Source of the DNA: Pseudovibrio brasiliensis
Lineage (GTDB): Bacteria; Pseudomonadota; Alphaproteobacteria; Rhizobiales; Stappiaceae
NCBI RefSeq assembly: GCF_018282095.1
Contig: NZ_CP074128.1
Coordinates: 248,001-312,000, forward strand
Direction of reading: 5' to 3'
DNA: 64,000 nt
Every line of letters begins with the position of its first letter. Within the stretch, counting starts at the first letter, position 1. The notes under the pieces were generated by a model. That model worked only from the letters and a program-made list of their open reading frames with translations. It was not told the origin of the DNA and searched no databases. Below, piece after piece: positions 25,904 to 35,049 of the stretch. The position numbers and the translations under genes are program-made.

Positions 25904-26805
25904 GATGCTTCTACTTCATCGCAAGTGCTGCTCACTTGCGCCTGGACCAGATATTCCCCACGGTGCAACATTGTTGGCGTGATGTTTGGTAGGTAACGAT
26001 CTTTCAGGCTGCCTGCCTCGGCCACATCCAGCAAAACATACCCTTGCTCTTTGATGAAACTGGCTACGTCTTTGAGAGGAAATGTCCAACTCAATGGTTC
26101 ACCTTTTATGCGCAGATAGAGGTTCAACAGAGGACCACAGTTGTTTTTAGGGTCGGAGAAGGAAGTCACGCTGCTGAACACAATCCGCGTTGTTTCCCCC
26201 AGTTCTGCTAAGCCGGAAAAGAGTGCTTTGACATCTGAAACCGGCAAGTACATGAGCACGCCTTCGCAAATGAAAACAGCAGGCATAGTGGCGTCATAGG
26301 CCTCATGAGAAACTAAGGCTTCCTTAGCACTGGTCTTTTTGAAGTCCACTTTAATCAGATGGAAGTTGTCGGAGATCTGGCCATCCAGAGCCGATTGTTT
26401 GTGAGCGCTGGTTGCGGGGTGATCCAGTTCAAAAAAGGTAACCTCAGAAAATTGCGAATGCAGTTCATAGGCCAGTGTGTCGAAACCTGCGCCAAGGTTC
26501 ACAACCATTGTGTAGCCTTGGGAAATTGCGTTTTCGACAGCATCGCGGATATATTTTTTGCGTAACCCGTAATGAGTGGAAATGCCGGGCAATATCAGCC
26601 ATTCCATCAATGGAACCAGTGCACGAAACAAACGGCTGTTGAGCTGCTTCAGTCGTCTTCTGCCTTCGTGAGATCCTTCGAGGATGGTTTTGCCTGTTTC
26701 AAGAGTTTTTGCAGTCACAAGATGCCGGTATTCTGGTTTTTCTCCAGTCAACATCAAACCTTGCAACACTGTGTAGGCGGTTGAACTGGCAACCTTTTCT
26801 TTCAT
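25888..26805 (-). CDS. class I SAM-dependent methyltransferase, LCMT/PPM1-like family
   Basis: 305 residues. SAM-binding motif I is VVNLGAGFDTLAYEL, followed by FFELDHPATSAHK and FICEGVLMYLPVSDVKALF, the pattern of the leucine carboxyl methyltransferase-like (TIGR00027) group, which often O-methylates small carboxylic acids or natural products. AAGGA lies 9 bp before ATG 26805. Its 3' end overlaps the acyltransferase-CNB gene by 16 bp. A plausible pair makes an N-acylated then carboxyl-methylated small molecule; this is inference. Confidence 0.85.
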   Translation of the reverse strand: MKEKVASSTAYTVLQGLMLTGEKPEYRHLVTAKTLETGKTILEGSHEGRRRLKQLNSRLFRALVPLMEWLILPGISTHYGLRKKYIRDAVENAISQGYTMVVNLGAGFDTLAYELHSQFSEVTFFELDHPATSAHKQSALDGQISDNFHLIKVDFKKTSAKEALVSHEAYDATMPAVFICEGVLMYLPVSDVKALFSGLAELGETTRIVFSSVTSFSDPKNNCGPLLNLYLRIKGEPLSWTFPLKDVASFIKEQGYVLLDVAEAGSLKDRYLPNITPTMLHRGEYLVQAQVSSTCDEVEASCPFE

Positions 26806-27488
26806 CCTTGTTCCTTCAACTTGCGTCTCGATTGACTAGGTACCCGGGTCAACTCAGGGAGCCTTCAGCAGGTGTGTCCCGTCGAGAGGTGTGATTGGCG
26901 AATTCTCTTGTTGTTGCCAATGGCCTTAAGCGTTCAGATCGGATTGCCCATTGTTTTGGGAAAGGTGCAAATCAGTATTCTGTTTTGGTTTGGGAGCAAT
27001 TGCCCGCCGCTTGCAAGTGACAGTGCGACTTAGGGATACTGGGCCGGGATTGTTTCAGCCATGGCCGGTCACGCTGGAGGCGCATCCGCCTTAATCACTG
27101 ATTGCCAAGCCGAAATAAGCTGAGGATTCAGCATGCTGGTCGGTGGTGGCTAAGATCACGTCAAACATACTTGTCGCCCTCTGTCGATCACCGACTTTCC
27201 TGAGCAGATGCGGTATGCAATATGGTTCATGATTAACTTCCCCCTCAACCGCGATAGAAGCTACTTTGTCGGCTGAGGTGCCACAACAAACATCTTTTTA
27301 GAGATCTATAGCTCAAAGCTATAAGTGCCGTGGAACTGAAATTCTGAAGAAAACGAGGAAAGTGATGTATTCGCCGCAACGAATATAAACGATGAGTGCA
27401 TTTATATAACAGTTTGATTTTGCAGAATAATCAGAATGCTGTAGCGACTCGAACGCATCTACATGTCTACACCTCATGAAAAAATGCT
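26806..27488. other. gene-poor intergenic region with possible gene remnant
   Basis: No complete gene. On the minus strand 27091-27297 is open for 68 codons in a frame with protein-like composition (…YCIPHLLRKVGDRQ…, then FDVILATTDQH…) and ends in TAA, but has no plausible start and is preceded by a stop; it may be a decayed gene end. The right end holds the promoter of the cupin regulator. Confidence 0.3.
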
Positions 27489-27533
27489 TGAAAATTTCAT
27501 AGCTCCTTGTGAAAATATTCGAGAATTTTTCAC
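27489..27533. promoter_or_regulatory. candidate operators of the XRE-cupin regulator
   Basis: Two related palindromes lie 14-58 bp upstream of the regulator start: TGAAA-A-TTTCA (27489-27499) and GTGAAAA with TTTTCAC in a 25-bp imperfect inverted repeat (27509-27533). The shared TGAAAA half-site and the position suit autoregulation. Confidence 0.4.
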
Positions 27534-27546
27534 GGAATCATGAAGC

Positions 27547-28104
27547 ATGACAATTGGCAGAACATTAGGGGAAGATCTGAAGGCGCTCCGCACCTCGCGT
27601 GGGATGACGTTGGAAGAGACTGCGAAGAAGATGGGCCGCTCTGTGGGCTGGCTCTCTCAGGTAGAGCGCGACAAGTCCACGCCACGCCATACGGACCTGA
27701 AGCAGTTTGCCGAGGTGTTTGGTGTTCAGCTTTCTCTGTTCTTTGGCCATGCAGAGGCGCCGGAAAATGAGCAAGGCCGGGTTGTGCGCTCAGGCAATCG
27801 CCGGGTGATTGGTGAGCGCGATAAAGGCCTGCTGGAGACGCTGGTTTCTCCGGATCTGACTGACAGCTTTGAGATGATCCACTCCACGTTTCAGCCCGGC
27901 TCTCACCGCAGCGAAGCGATCACGCGGCCAACGCAGGAGGTGGCCTATATGGTCTCCGGCAAGCTGGATGTGTGGATTGGCGAAGATATGTTCACGGTGG
28001 AAGCGGGCGACAGCTTTCGCATCAAGGAAACGTCCTATCGCTGGTCCAATCCTTACGCGGAGCCTGCTGTTGCGATCTGGGTGATCTCACCGCCGGTTTA
28101 TTAA
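27547..28104 (+). CDS. XRE family HTH regulator with C-terminal cupin domain
   Basis: 185 residues: an N-terminal lambda-repressor-like HTH (LRTSRGMTLEETAKKMGRSV, WLSQVERDKSTPRHTDLKQF) and a C-terminal cupin_2 barrel (TQEVAYMVSGKLDVWIG, FTVEAGDSFRI). This class includes PuuR-like regulators of amine and amino acid catabolism. It lies 123 bp upstream of a dimethylglycine dehydrogenase-like gene on the same strand, which is its likely target. The start ATG 27547 has only a weak ribosome site. Confidence 0.92.
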   Translation: MTIGRTLGEDLKALRTSRGMTLEETAKKMGRSVGWLSQVERDKSTPRHTDLKQFAEVFGVQLSLFFGHAEAPENEQGRVVRSGNRRVIGERDKGLLETLVSPDLTDSFEMIHSTFQPGSHRSEAITRPTQEVAYMVSGKLDVWIGEDMFTVEAGDSFRIKETSYRWSNPYAEPAVAIWVISPPVY

Positions 28105-28227
28105 AAGCCGCACCGGATTTCCGGCGCAGCTTCAGCATACGATTTCAGAGAAGAATGATACCCGCCTCACAAAGAAAAGCGGGAGAGGACTACCTGATGG
28201 ATTTATAGTTTTTGGGAGGAAGTGCGC

Positions 28228-30723
28228 ATGTCTATTCCGGGTACAGCGCGGGTTGTGATTATCGGCGGCGGTGTTGTTGGCGTTTCCACGCTGTATCATC
28301 TGGCCAAGATGGGCTGGAGCGACTGCGTTCTTTTGGAAAAGAACGAGCTGACGGCAGGCTCCACCTGGCATGCGGCGGGTAACTGCCCCAACTTCGCCAC
28401 CAGTTACGCGGTGATGAACATGCAGCGCTACGGGCTGGCGCTGTATCGCGGGCTGGCGGAAGAGGTCGACTACCCCATCAATTACCACGTGACCGGGGCC
28501 ATCCGGCTGGCGCACAGCCATGAACGGATGATGGAGTTTGAACACGTGGCTGCCATGGCCGAGCATATGGGCCTGACCATGGACATGTGCACCCCGGACC
28601 AGTTGCAACAGCACTTCCCCTTCATGGAGGTTCATGATCTGGAAGGCGGGCTTTGGGATCCGCTGGATGGGGACATTGACCCGGCGCAGGTGACTCAGGC
28701 CCTTGCCAAGGGTGCGCGTGATCTGGGGGGCCGCATCCTGCGCTTTACGCCTGCCACCGGCGTGCGCCGGGAGGGCGGCGAGTGGATCGTCTGCACCGAA
28801 GCGGGTGAGATCCGCTGCGAATATGTAGTGAATGCAGCTGGATACTATGCCGCCCGTGTGGGCGAATGGTTTGAGCCCTATGGCGGGCGCGGCGTGCCGA
28901 CCATCACCATGAGCCACCAGTACTTCATGACCGAAGCTGTTCCTGAGGTGGAAGCATGGACCAAGGCGCAGGGCCGCAAACTGCCCATGCTGCGGGATCC
29001 GGACACCTCATATTACCTGCGGCAGGAAACTGGCGGTTTCAATTTGGGACCATATGAGCGCAACTGCCGGACGGCTTGGACAACACCCGATGATCCTATG
29101 CCGGAGGACTTCAGCTTCCAGCTCTATCCGGATGATCTGGAGCGGCTGGAGTATTACATCGAAGACGCTATGGCGCGTGTGCCCTTGCTGGGAACGCAAG
29201 GTGTAAAACGTAACATCAACGGGCCGATCCCCTACGCCCCAGATGGTTTGCCCATGATTGGCCCGATGCCCGGCGTGCCCAATGCGTTTGAGGCCCATTC
29301 CTTCACCTTCGGCATTGCGCAGGGCGGCGGCGCTGGCAAGGTGGCGGCAGAATGGATCGTCAACGGCCAGACTGAGTGGGACATGTGGGCCGTCGATCCA
29401 CGACGCTACACTGATTACACCGACAAACAGTATTGCATCGATAAGGCCAAGGAGGTGTACGGCCATGAGTACGCCATGCACTTCCCGCATCACGAATGGC
29501 TTGCAGGGCGGGACCGCAAACTCTCCCCCAACCACGGCAAGCTGCTAAAGCTTGGCGGACAGATGGGTGCCTACAACGGCTGGGAGCGCGCCAACTGGTT
29601 TGCAAAGGCGGGTGATGACACCTCTGAAGAGGCGACGCAGACCTGGGCCCGCTCCGGCCCATGGGAACAGCGGGTGCGTGAAGAGTGCGAAGCGGTGCGC
29701 GACTACGTTGGCGTGCTGGATCTGCCCGGGTTTTCAAGGTTCAAGCTCTCCGGCTATGGCGCCGCGAACTGGTTGCGGGAGCAGATTGCAGGTGCCTTGC
29801 CAAAGGTTGATCGCATGACACTGGGCTATTTTCCTGATGAGCGCGGGCGGGTGCTGACGGAAATGTCGATCCTGCGGCATGGGGCGGATGAGTTCACGCT
29901 GATCACCGCAGCACTGGCCCAGTGGCATGACTTCGAGTTGCTCAATGCTCGGTTACCGGAAGGATTGTCGCTGGAAGATCAGACGCGGGACTTCACCACG
30001 CTGATTGTCACCGGCCCGCAATCCCGTCAGTTGCTTTCCGGCATAACAGAGGCGGACCTCACCCTCAGCTGGCTCAGCCTTCAACAGACAGCGGTTCTTG
30101 GAAAGCCTGCGCTTCTTGTGCGCGTGTCGTTTGCCGGAGAGCTGGGCTGGGAAATCCACGCCAGCAATGAGGATATGCCTGAGATCTACGAGGCGATCCT
30201 TGGTTCTGGTGCCAAACCCTTCGGCATGTATGCGCTCAATGCCTTGCGACTGGAGAAAGGCTACCGCAGCTGGAAAGGCGATCTTTCAGCGGACTATACC
30301 CTGTTTGAGGCTGGGTTGGATCGGTTTATGCAGCTCAACAAACCGCAAAACTTCCCCGGCAAAGCAGCGTTGCTGAAGGAGGCGGCAGACGGTGTGAAGC
30401 GTCGCTTCGTGACCATGATTGTTGAGGCTGATGACTGCGATGCACCGTATATGTCCACCATCTGGCACGGAGATCAGATGGTTGGTGAAGTCACGTCCGG
30501 CGGCTGGGGCTACCGCATCAATGCTTCCATTGCGCTCGGTGTTGTGCGCGCTGATCTGGCTGAACTGGGGACTGAGCTGACCATCAAAATCTACGGCAAA
30601 CCTCACAAGGCCGTTGTTCAACCAGATGGCCCACTGTGGGATCCTGAAAATGTACGCCTGAGAGATCAGGGTGATGTGAAAGATGCTGATCCAGACCAGA
30701 GCGCCTCTCTTCAAACGGTGTGA
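28228..30723 (+). CDS. FAD-dependent dimethylglycine/sarcosine dehydrogenase-like protein with GcvT domain
   Basis: 831 residues. The N-terminal DAO half begins RVVIIGGGVVGVSTLYHLAKMG and has GSTWHAAG, the usual FAD-attachment region around the histidine in this family. The C-terminal half is GcvT-like folate-binding (LDLPGFSRFKLSGYGAANWL, SFAGELGWEIHA, ALRLEKGYRSWKGDL, TSGGWGYRINASIALG). Such enzymes demethylate dimethylglycine, sarcosine or related N-methyl compounds and pass formaldehyde to tetrahydrofolate. GGGAGGA lies 7 bp before ATG 28228, preferred over GTG 28222. The XRE-cupin regulator precedes it. Exact substrate is open: DMG, sarcosine, or proline betaine derivatives. Confidence 0.9.
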   Translation: MSIPGTARVVIIGGGVVGVSTLYHLAKMGWSDCVLLEKNELTAGSTWHAAGNCPNFATSYAVMNMQRYGLALYRGLAEEVDYPINYHVTGAIRLAHSHERMMEFEHVAAMAEHMGLTMDMCTPDQLQQHFPFMEVHDLEGGLWDPLDGDIDPAQVTQALAKGARDLGGRILRFTPATGVRREGGEWIVCTEAGEIRCEYVVNAAGYYAARVGEWFEPYGGRGVPTITMSHQYFMTEAVPEVEAWTKAQGRKLPMLRDPDTSYYLRQETGGFNLGPYERNCRTAWTTPDDPMPEDFSFQLYPDDLERLEYYIEDAMARVPLLGTQGVKRNINGPIPYAPDGLPMIGPMPGVPNAFEAHSFTFGIAQGGGAGKVAAEWIVNGQTEWDMWAVDPRRYTDYTDKQYCIDKAKEVYGHEYAMHFPHHEWLAGRDRKLSPNHGKLLKLGGQMGAYNGWERANWFAKAGDDTSEEATQTWARSGPWEQRVREECEAVRDYVGVLDLPGFSRFKLSGYGAANWLREQIAGALPKVDRMTLGYFPDERGRVLTEMSILRHGADEFTLITAALAQWHDFELLNARLPEGLSLEDQTRDFTTLIVTGPQSRQLLSGITEADLTLSWLSLQQTAVLGKPALLVRVSFAGELGWEIHASNEDMPEIYEAILGSGAKPFGMYALNALRLEKGYRSWKGDLSADYTLFEAGLDRFMQLNKPQNFPGKAALLKEAADGVKRRFVTMIVEADDCDAPYMSTIWHGDQMVGEVTSGGWGYRINASIALGVVRADLAELGTELTIKIYGKPHKAVVQPDGPLWDPENVRLRDQGDVKDADPDQSASLQTV

Positions 30724-31158
30724 GCGCGACACCTGAAACGAAAACGGCATCCGTAGTGTTCTAGCTTCATCGTAAGCAGAAGACGACGGATGCCGCGGTC
30801 CCCTCGCCCTTGTTTGCTCTGTAGCTGATGATGCTGTTGGGGCACAGACACGCCTCTTCTGCTCTGCTGCGCAGATTAAACAATTGATGACATTGGTAAA
30901 ATTAATGCTCTGAATGTATTGGTGTCTGGAATGTTCGAGATGATGTAGGCTGTTGTTGCGGGTCTATAGTATTTATGAGTGAAGTTGAATAATTATATTC
31001 ATAAATATTGAATTTCCGAACATAGAATAACTCATGGTAACTTATATTATGATCTACTGTGCGTGTTGATAACTAAGTATTCAGTCATATTTAATTGTAT
31101 GTCAGACATGGATTAGGCTAGTCCTATTATTCTGCTCTTTTAATGAGGCTGAAGCGCG
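30724..31158. other. intergenic region with inverted repeat
   Basis: A 10-bp inverted repeat CGGCATCCGT (30745-30754) / ACGGATGCCG (30786-30795) with a 31-nt loop follows the dehydrogenase gene and may aid termination. The rest (30880-31150) is AT-rich and should contain the promoter of the GntR gene; nothing else is visible. Confidence 0.4.
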
Positions 31159-31953
31159 ATGGTGTCCACATACACGCAGGATCTGCGAGATCAGATAACC
31201 GAGGAACTGGCTCGCCAGCTGTTTTCGGCGGAACTGAAACCGGGTGACTTTCTGCCAAAGGAGCTGGAACTGACGGAACAGTTTGGTGTCAGCCGTGCCA
31301 CCATGCGCAGCGCATTGGCCACCTTCACAAACCACGGCATCATCGAGCGGATTTCCGGCTTCGGCACCCGCGTCAAAGACTATCAGGACTGGAACATCCT
31401 CTCCCCGCAAGTGGCCACGTGGATTGCGCAGTATGGCGGCAACACGCTCATCTTCGCCCGCGAGATCTTCCGCTTCCGCACGTCCGTTGAGCCTTTCATT
31501 GCCATGGAAGCAGCCCGCCGCGCCACGGCCAAGGATCTGATGAAGATCGAGGCAGCGTGGAACGGCATGTATGCGGCCATGCAGAAGGATGATCTGATCT
31601 ATTGCGGCAAGCACTTTCAGCAGTATGACACGCAGTTTCACGAGGCCATCTATCAGGCCACACACAATTTGGTCTGGGTGCAGATCGGACGCAGCACCAT
31701 GCCTGCGGTGTTTGTTCTGATCAAGAAAACCACGGAAGCGGCCAGTGAATTGAGCGACAGTCTGGAACGCCACCGCCATCTGCTGGAAGCCATCCGCCTG
31801 CGGGATGCAGAAGCGGCCCGCAAAGCCTCCGTGCGTATCATCGACCGCGCGGCCTATGATCTTGACCTGAGTGATCTGAACGAGGAGATCCGCGAGAACT
31901 CGTTGGCCAACGTAGTGATGCAGAACGAACGTGATCGCCTTGCCTCTGATTGA
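31159..31953 (+). CDS. GntR family regulator, FadR/FCD subfamily
   Basis: 264 residues: winged HTH at the N-terminus (LFSAELKPGDFLPKELEL, VSRATMRSALATF, GFGTRV) and an all-helical FCD ligand-binding domain with the metal-site pattern (Asp/His in FHEAIYQATHN, then RHRHLLEAI). Members such as DgoR and LldR bind sugar acids or hydroxy acids. It precedes the sugar-acid dehydratase-like gene by 41 bp on the same strand and probably controls it. Confidence 0.9.
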   Translation: MVSTYTQDLRDQITEELARQLFSAELKPGDFLPKELELTEQFGVSRATMRSALATFTNHGIIERISGFGTRVKDYQDWNILSPQVATWIAQYGGNTLIFAREIFRFRTSVEPFIAMEAARRATAKDLMKIEAAWNGMYAAMQKDDLIYCGKHFQQYDTQFHEAIYQATHNLVWVQIGRSTMPAVFVLIKKTTEAASELSDSLERHRHLLEAIRLRDAEAARKASVRIIDRAAYDLDLSDLNEEIRENSLANVVMQNERDRLASD

Positions 31954-31994
31954 GCATTCCATCCATTCCCATAAATCCCCGTTAGAGAAACCCC

Positions 31995-33206
31995 ATGAAA
32001 ATCATCGGCATTGAAACCATCAATCTCAAAGAATTTCGCAATGTAACCTGGGTGCGTGTGCACACAGATGCTGGCAGTTTTGGTCTGGGCGAAACGTTTT
32101 ATGGCTCCGATGCCGTTTGCGGGTTTATCCATGAAACGCTGGCAGATGAGTTGATTGGCCGTGATCCAACCCAGATCGATGCCATCTCCCGCCTGCTGCT
32201 CAACCCCATCTGCGGTTTCAATTCCACCGGCGCAGAAATGCGGGCCGCCTCTGCCATTGATATCGCCCTGTGGGATCTTGCAGGCAAAACTCTTGGCGTG
32301 CCGGTTCATCAGCTGTTGGGTGGCAAAAGCCGCGACAAAATCCGCGCTTACAACACCTGCGCAGGCTACGAGTATGTGAAAGACAAGCAGGTCAACACCA
32401 CGGAAGACTGGAGCACAGAGTCCGTTGCTGAAGGTCCCTACGAGGATCTGGAGGCGTTCCTGTCTGATGCGGGCACGCTGGCCAAGAGCCTGCTGGATAT
32501 GGGCTTCCGCGGTATGAAGATCTGGCCGTTTGACCAGTTCGCCGTAAAGACCAACGGCACTTACATCTCACCGGAAGATCTGGAGGCAGGCCTGCGCCCT
32601 TTCAAGCAGATCCGCGAAGCGGTGGGTGATGCCATGGACATTCACGTGGAGCTGCACAGCGTGTGGAACCTGCCCATGGCCGAGAAGATCGCGCGCGCCT
32701 TGAAACCCTACAACGTGTTTTGGCTGGAAGACCCGATCAAGATGACCAACGTGGACGCGCTGGCCGAATACGCCCGCCGTGCCGACACATGGGTCACCGC
32801 CAGCGAAAACCTTGCCACCCGCTGGTCCTTCCGCGAGCTGTTTGAGAAGCGGGCAACGGATGTTTGCATGCTGGATATCGGCTGGTGTGGCGGCCTGACG
32901 GAAGCCAAGAAAATTGCCACCATGGCCGAAACCTATGAGTTGCCCGTCGCGCCGCATGATTGCACCGGCCCGGGCCTGTTAACAGCAGCTGTGCACCTTT
33001 CCATCAACCTGCCGAACGCGCTGGTTCAGGAGATGGTGCGGGCGTTCTATTTCGGCTGGTACAGCGAGTTGATGGAAGGTCTGCCGGTTTTCGAAAACGG
33101 CTATCTGCTGGCCCCAACGGCTCCGGGCCTCGGCATCTCGCTCTCGCCCAAGGTGTTTGAGCGCAGCGACGCAACAATCCGGATCACGGGCACCAAGTCC
33201 GGCTGA
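31995..33206 (+). CDS. enolase-superfamily sugar-acid dehydratase (mandelate racemase/ManD-like)
   Basis: 403 residues. N-terminal capping domain with ETFYGSDAVCGFI; barrel with metal ligands in HVELHSVWN (Glu), FWLEDPI (Glu) and ASENLATRW (Glu), and a general-acid/base His in APHDCTGPG. This combination is that of acid-sugar dehydratases (mannonate, galactonate and relatives), which remove water to give 2-keto-3-deoxy acids. A long loop between the capping domain and barrel is also ManD/GalD-like. It follows a GntR regulator, but no aldolase, kinase or transporter is adjacent, so the pathway is incomplete here. A strong terminator follows. Confidence 0.88.
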   Translation: MKIIGIETINLKEFRNVTWVRVHTDAGSFGLGETFYGSDAVCGFIHETLADELIGRDPTQIDAISRLLLNPICGFNSTGAEMRAASAIDIALWDLAGKTLGVPVHQLLGGKSRDKIRAYNTCAGYEYVKDKQVNTTEDWSTESVAEGPYEDLEAFLSDAGTLAKSLLDMGFRGMKIWPFDQFAVKTNGTYISPEDLEAGLRPFKQIREAVGDAMDIHVELHSVWNLPMAEKIARALKPYNVFWLEDPIKMTNVDALAEYARRADTWVTASENLATRWSFRELFEKRATDVCMLDIGWCGGLTEAKKIATMAETYELPVAPHDCTGPGLLTAAVHLSINLPNALVQEMVRAFYFGWYSELMEGLPVFENGYLLAPTAPGLGISLSPKVFERSDATIRITGTKSG

Positions 33207-33277
33207 TCCCCAAAACCAAGGTTGGCCGCGACCCAGCCTAGTAGGCGATGTGTGTGTCCATAGCAATCGCCGAAAAA

Positions 33278-33318
33278 CCCACCACTGCGGAGTGGAAGCC
33301 GCGGTGGTGGGTGGTTTT
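33278..33318 (+). terminator. strong intrinsic terminator
   Basis: CCCACCAC plus GCGG (33278-33290) pairs with CCGC plus GTGGTGGG (33299-33311), followed by TGGTTTTT. A-rich flanks on the left let it also serve the convergent tautomerase gene. Confidence 0.85.
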
Positions 33319-33347
33319 TGGGTCAGTCCTGCTTTTCCGACTAAAAA

Positions 33348-33578
33348 TCAGTCACTCGCGAGTTGATATGCCTTTTCTCGCTCTGCAATCTCAGGAAATG
33401 CATCCGTGAGCAACTTTCCGCCAACCGCAATGTTGTCGTAGGAATGTTCTTCGATATGGATGACGAGGTTCTCTTTTTCCAAACCGGTTGAAGCACAAAA
33501 CGCCTCCGTCAAAGCAGCAACACAGGCCACTTTCTTTTCTCGGGTCAAGCGCGGGGAATAAACAACAATATGTGGCAT
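33348..33578 (-). CDS. 4-oxalocrotonate tautomerase-like protein
   Basis: 76 residues beginning Met-Pro, the N-terminal proline being the catalytic base of the tautomerase superfamily after Met removal. EEHSYDNIAVGGKLL near residues 43-57 matches a common subgroup of these small trimer- or hexamer-forming proteins. Substrate unknown. The next gene in the same direction lies about 50 bp upstream, so cotranscription with the PNPOx-like gene is possible. Confidence 0.85.
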   Translation of the reverse strand: MPHIVVYSPRLTREKKVACVAALTEAFCASTGLEKENLVIHIEEHSYDNIAVGGKLLTDAFPEIAEREKAYQLASD

Positions 33579-33628
33579 GGCTGGCCTTTCTCAATACTCA
33601 GGCAAAGTCGAACACCGAACAATCTTGG

Positions 33629-34168
33629 TTACGATACTACGGTTGAGCGCTGAGGAATATGTCTGGGGCAATCCCACTCAAGCGCCAGAGTTTTGATGAT
33701 AATCGCCCGCTCCGGCTCGGCTTTGTAATCCTTGGGCATCAGCTCCAGCACGAAGTCAGGATCGTCTTCCATAGACACAATCCGCGCCTCACCCCAAATT
33801 TTCAGTCTTTCTTGTGTCTCGTAATTCACGAGAATGAGGGAGACACGGGCGTTCTGGGAGATGTTTCCGGCGCTCAGATACTGCCGGTTGCCGCGATAAT
33901 CTGTATAGGCAAAGTGCCTGTTGTCCTGCACCCTCAGGAACCCACGTGGCCCGCCTTTGAACTGCACATAAGGCCAGCCAGTCTCTGAAATTGTTGAGAG
34001 ATAGAACCCGTCCATACTCTCAATGAAGGCCGCATGGTCCGGATCAATAGTGTGACCACTCAGCTCTTCCCCTTCCAGAAACTTGGCATACGCCTCTTTG
34101 GTTCCGTAGCGGTCCTGAAAAGTTTGAGCGGCAGGGGTAAAGGCAATCTGAGCAAAAGCTTTTGGCAT
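33629..34168 (-). CDS. pyridoxamine 5'-phosphate oxidase-family flavoprotein
   Basis: About 179 residues from ATG 34168, preceded by a GGGGG stretch. The split-barrel FMN-binding pattern is visible: FYLSTISETGWPYVQFKGGPRGFL, YTDYRGNRQYLSAGNI, RVSLILVNYETQERLKIWGEARI. This subgroup (PNPOx-like, often ending DCPRHIPQR) is distinct from PdxH and generally of unknown function; F420/FMN-linked reduction is possible. In the same direction as the tautomerase. Confidence 0.87.
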   Translation of the reverse strand: MPKAFAQIAFTPAAQTFQDRYGTKEAYAKFLEGEELSGHTIDPDHAAFIESMDGFYLSTISETGWPYVQFKGGPRGFLRVQDNRHFAYTDYRGNRQYLSAGNISQNARVSLILVNYETQERLKIWGEARIVSMEDDPDFVLELMPKDYKAEPERAIIIKTLALEWDCPRHIPQRSTVVS

Positions 34169-34375
34169 AGGAGCCCCCAATAAACGAAGCAATATGCTTG
34201 CATATGGGGGCTAAAACAAAAAATGCGACGACTACCTCGGGCAGGAAGTAGTCGTCGCACTGCTCTGGGGAGAGCTGGAGGAACTGGGGTAGGTCCGCAG
34301 TGTTCTGGAAGGCCAAGTCGATGGGGCCGTGCTTGGCACTCTAAGCGGATGGACGCGTTCCTCCTGTGGAGCTCG

Positions 34376-34840
34376 TTATAAGTTCATCTCCGACAGGCCG
34401 GGGTGGTTGTCCGGGCGGCGACCAAAGGGCCAGACGAAGAGGCGCTCATTCTCGTTGATTTCTGTATCTGTGATGCAGGTGATCCGCTTTTTCATGAGAC
34501 CGTTGTTGTCAAACTCCCAGTTCTCATTTCCGCAGGATCGGAACCATTTGTTGTGTATGGTCCGCCACTCACTGACGATGCGAATGGAGAAGCGGTTTTT
34601 GTTAAAACTCCAAAGTTCTTTGATATGGCGATAATGGAGCTGGGTTCTCCATTTAGCAGAAAGAAACCCCATAATCTGAGGCCGACCTTCAATGGTCTGG
34701 TTCCGGTCATGCCACAGGCAATCGCGGGAAATGTTTCGGACAACAATTGTCGGGCAGCGTGAGTTCCACGCATCTTCCGCAGCTCTTACTTTTGCTACCG
34801 CAGCGTCGTCTGTTATGGGGCGCATTGATAAACTGAGCAT
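34376..34840 (-). CDS. DUF1348 family protein (NTF2-like fold)
   Basis: 154 residues recognisable as DUF1348 from AVAKVRAAEDAWNSR near the start, HIKELWSFN and NWEFDNNGLMKKRI in the middle, and FVWPFGRRPDNHPGL at the end. The family has a cone-like NTF2 fold and no assigned activity. The middle section is more divergent than usual (RNISRDCLWHDRN). It is divergent from a TetR gene with matching palindromes next to both starts, so it is very probably that repressor's target. Confidence 0.85.
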   Translation of the reverse strand: MLSLSMRPITDDAAVAKVRAAEDAWNSRCPTIVVRNISRDCLWHDRNQTIEGRPQIMGFLSAKWRTQLHYRHIKELWSFNKNRFSIRIVSEWRTIHNKWFRSCGNENWEFDNNGLMKKRITCITDTEINENERLFVWPFGRRPDNHPGLSEMNL

Positions 34841-34859
34841 TTTGTTGCCTCTTGTTGTT

Positions 34860-34902
34860 TACTGATCGGTACAGTTACTGATAGCAAGGTGTACCGATCT
34901 GT
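34860..34902. promoter_or_regulatory. TetR operator cluster upstream of the DUF1348 gene
   Basis: TACTGATCGGTA (34860-34871) differs by one base from the perfect palindrome at 35023-35034. A second copy in inverse orientation gives GATCGGTAC (34864-34872) and GTACCGATC (34891-34899) as perfect 9-bp inverted repeats, with a further TTACTGAT half-site between them. Confidence 0.6.
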
Positions 34903-35022
34903 TCATTTAGTCAATTCACCAAAATGAGAGCTGCGTGATGCACATCACGCGCTTTTACGAAGCCCTTTGTTTTTGCGATTAAAATGAATTCCCTTGTTCG
35001 GCCATATTTATTTCGTTATATG

Positions 35023-35034
35023 TACTGATCAGTA
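35023..35034. promoter_or_regulatory. TetR operator next to the tetR gene
   Basis: Perfect 12-bp palindrome TACTGATCAGTA ending 15 bp before the TetR gene start; it would allow autorepression. Confidence 0.6.
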
Positions 35035-35049
35035 AACCTTGAGGTTGGT

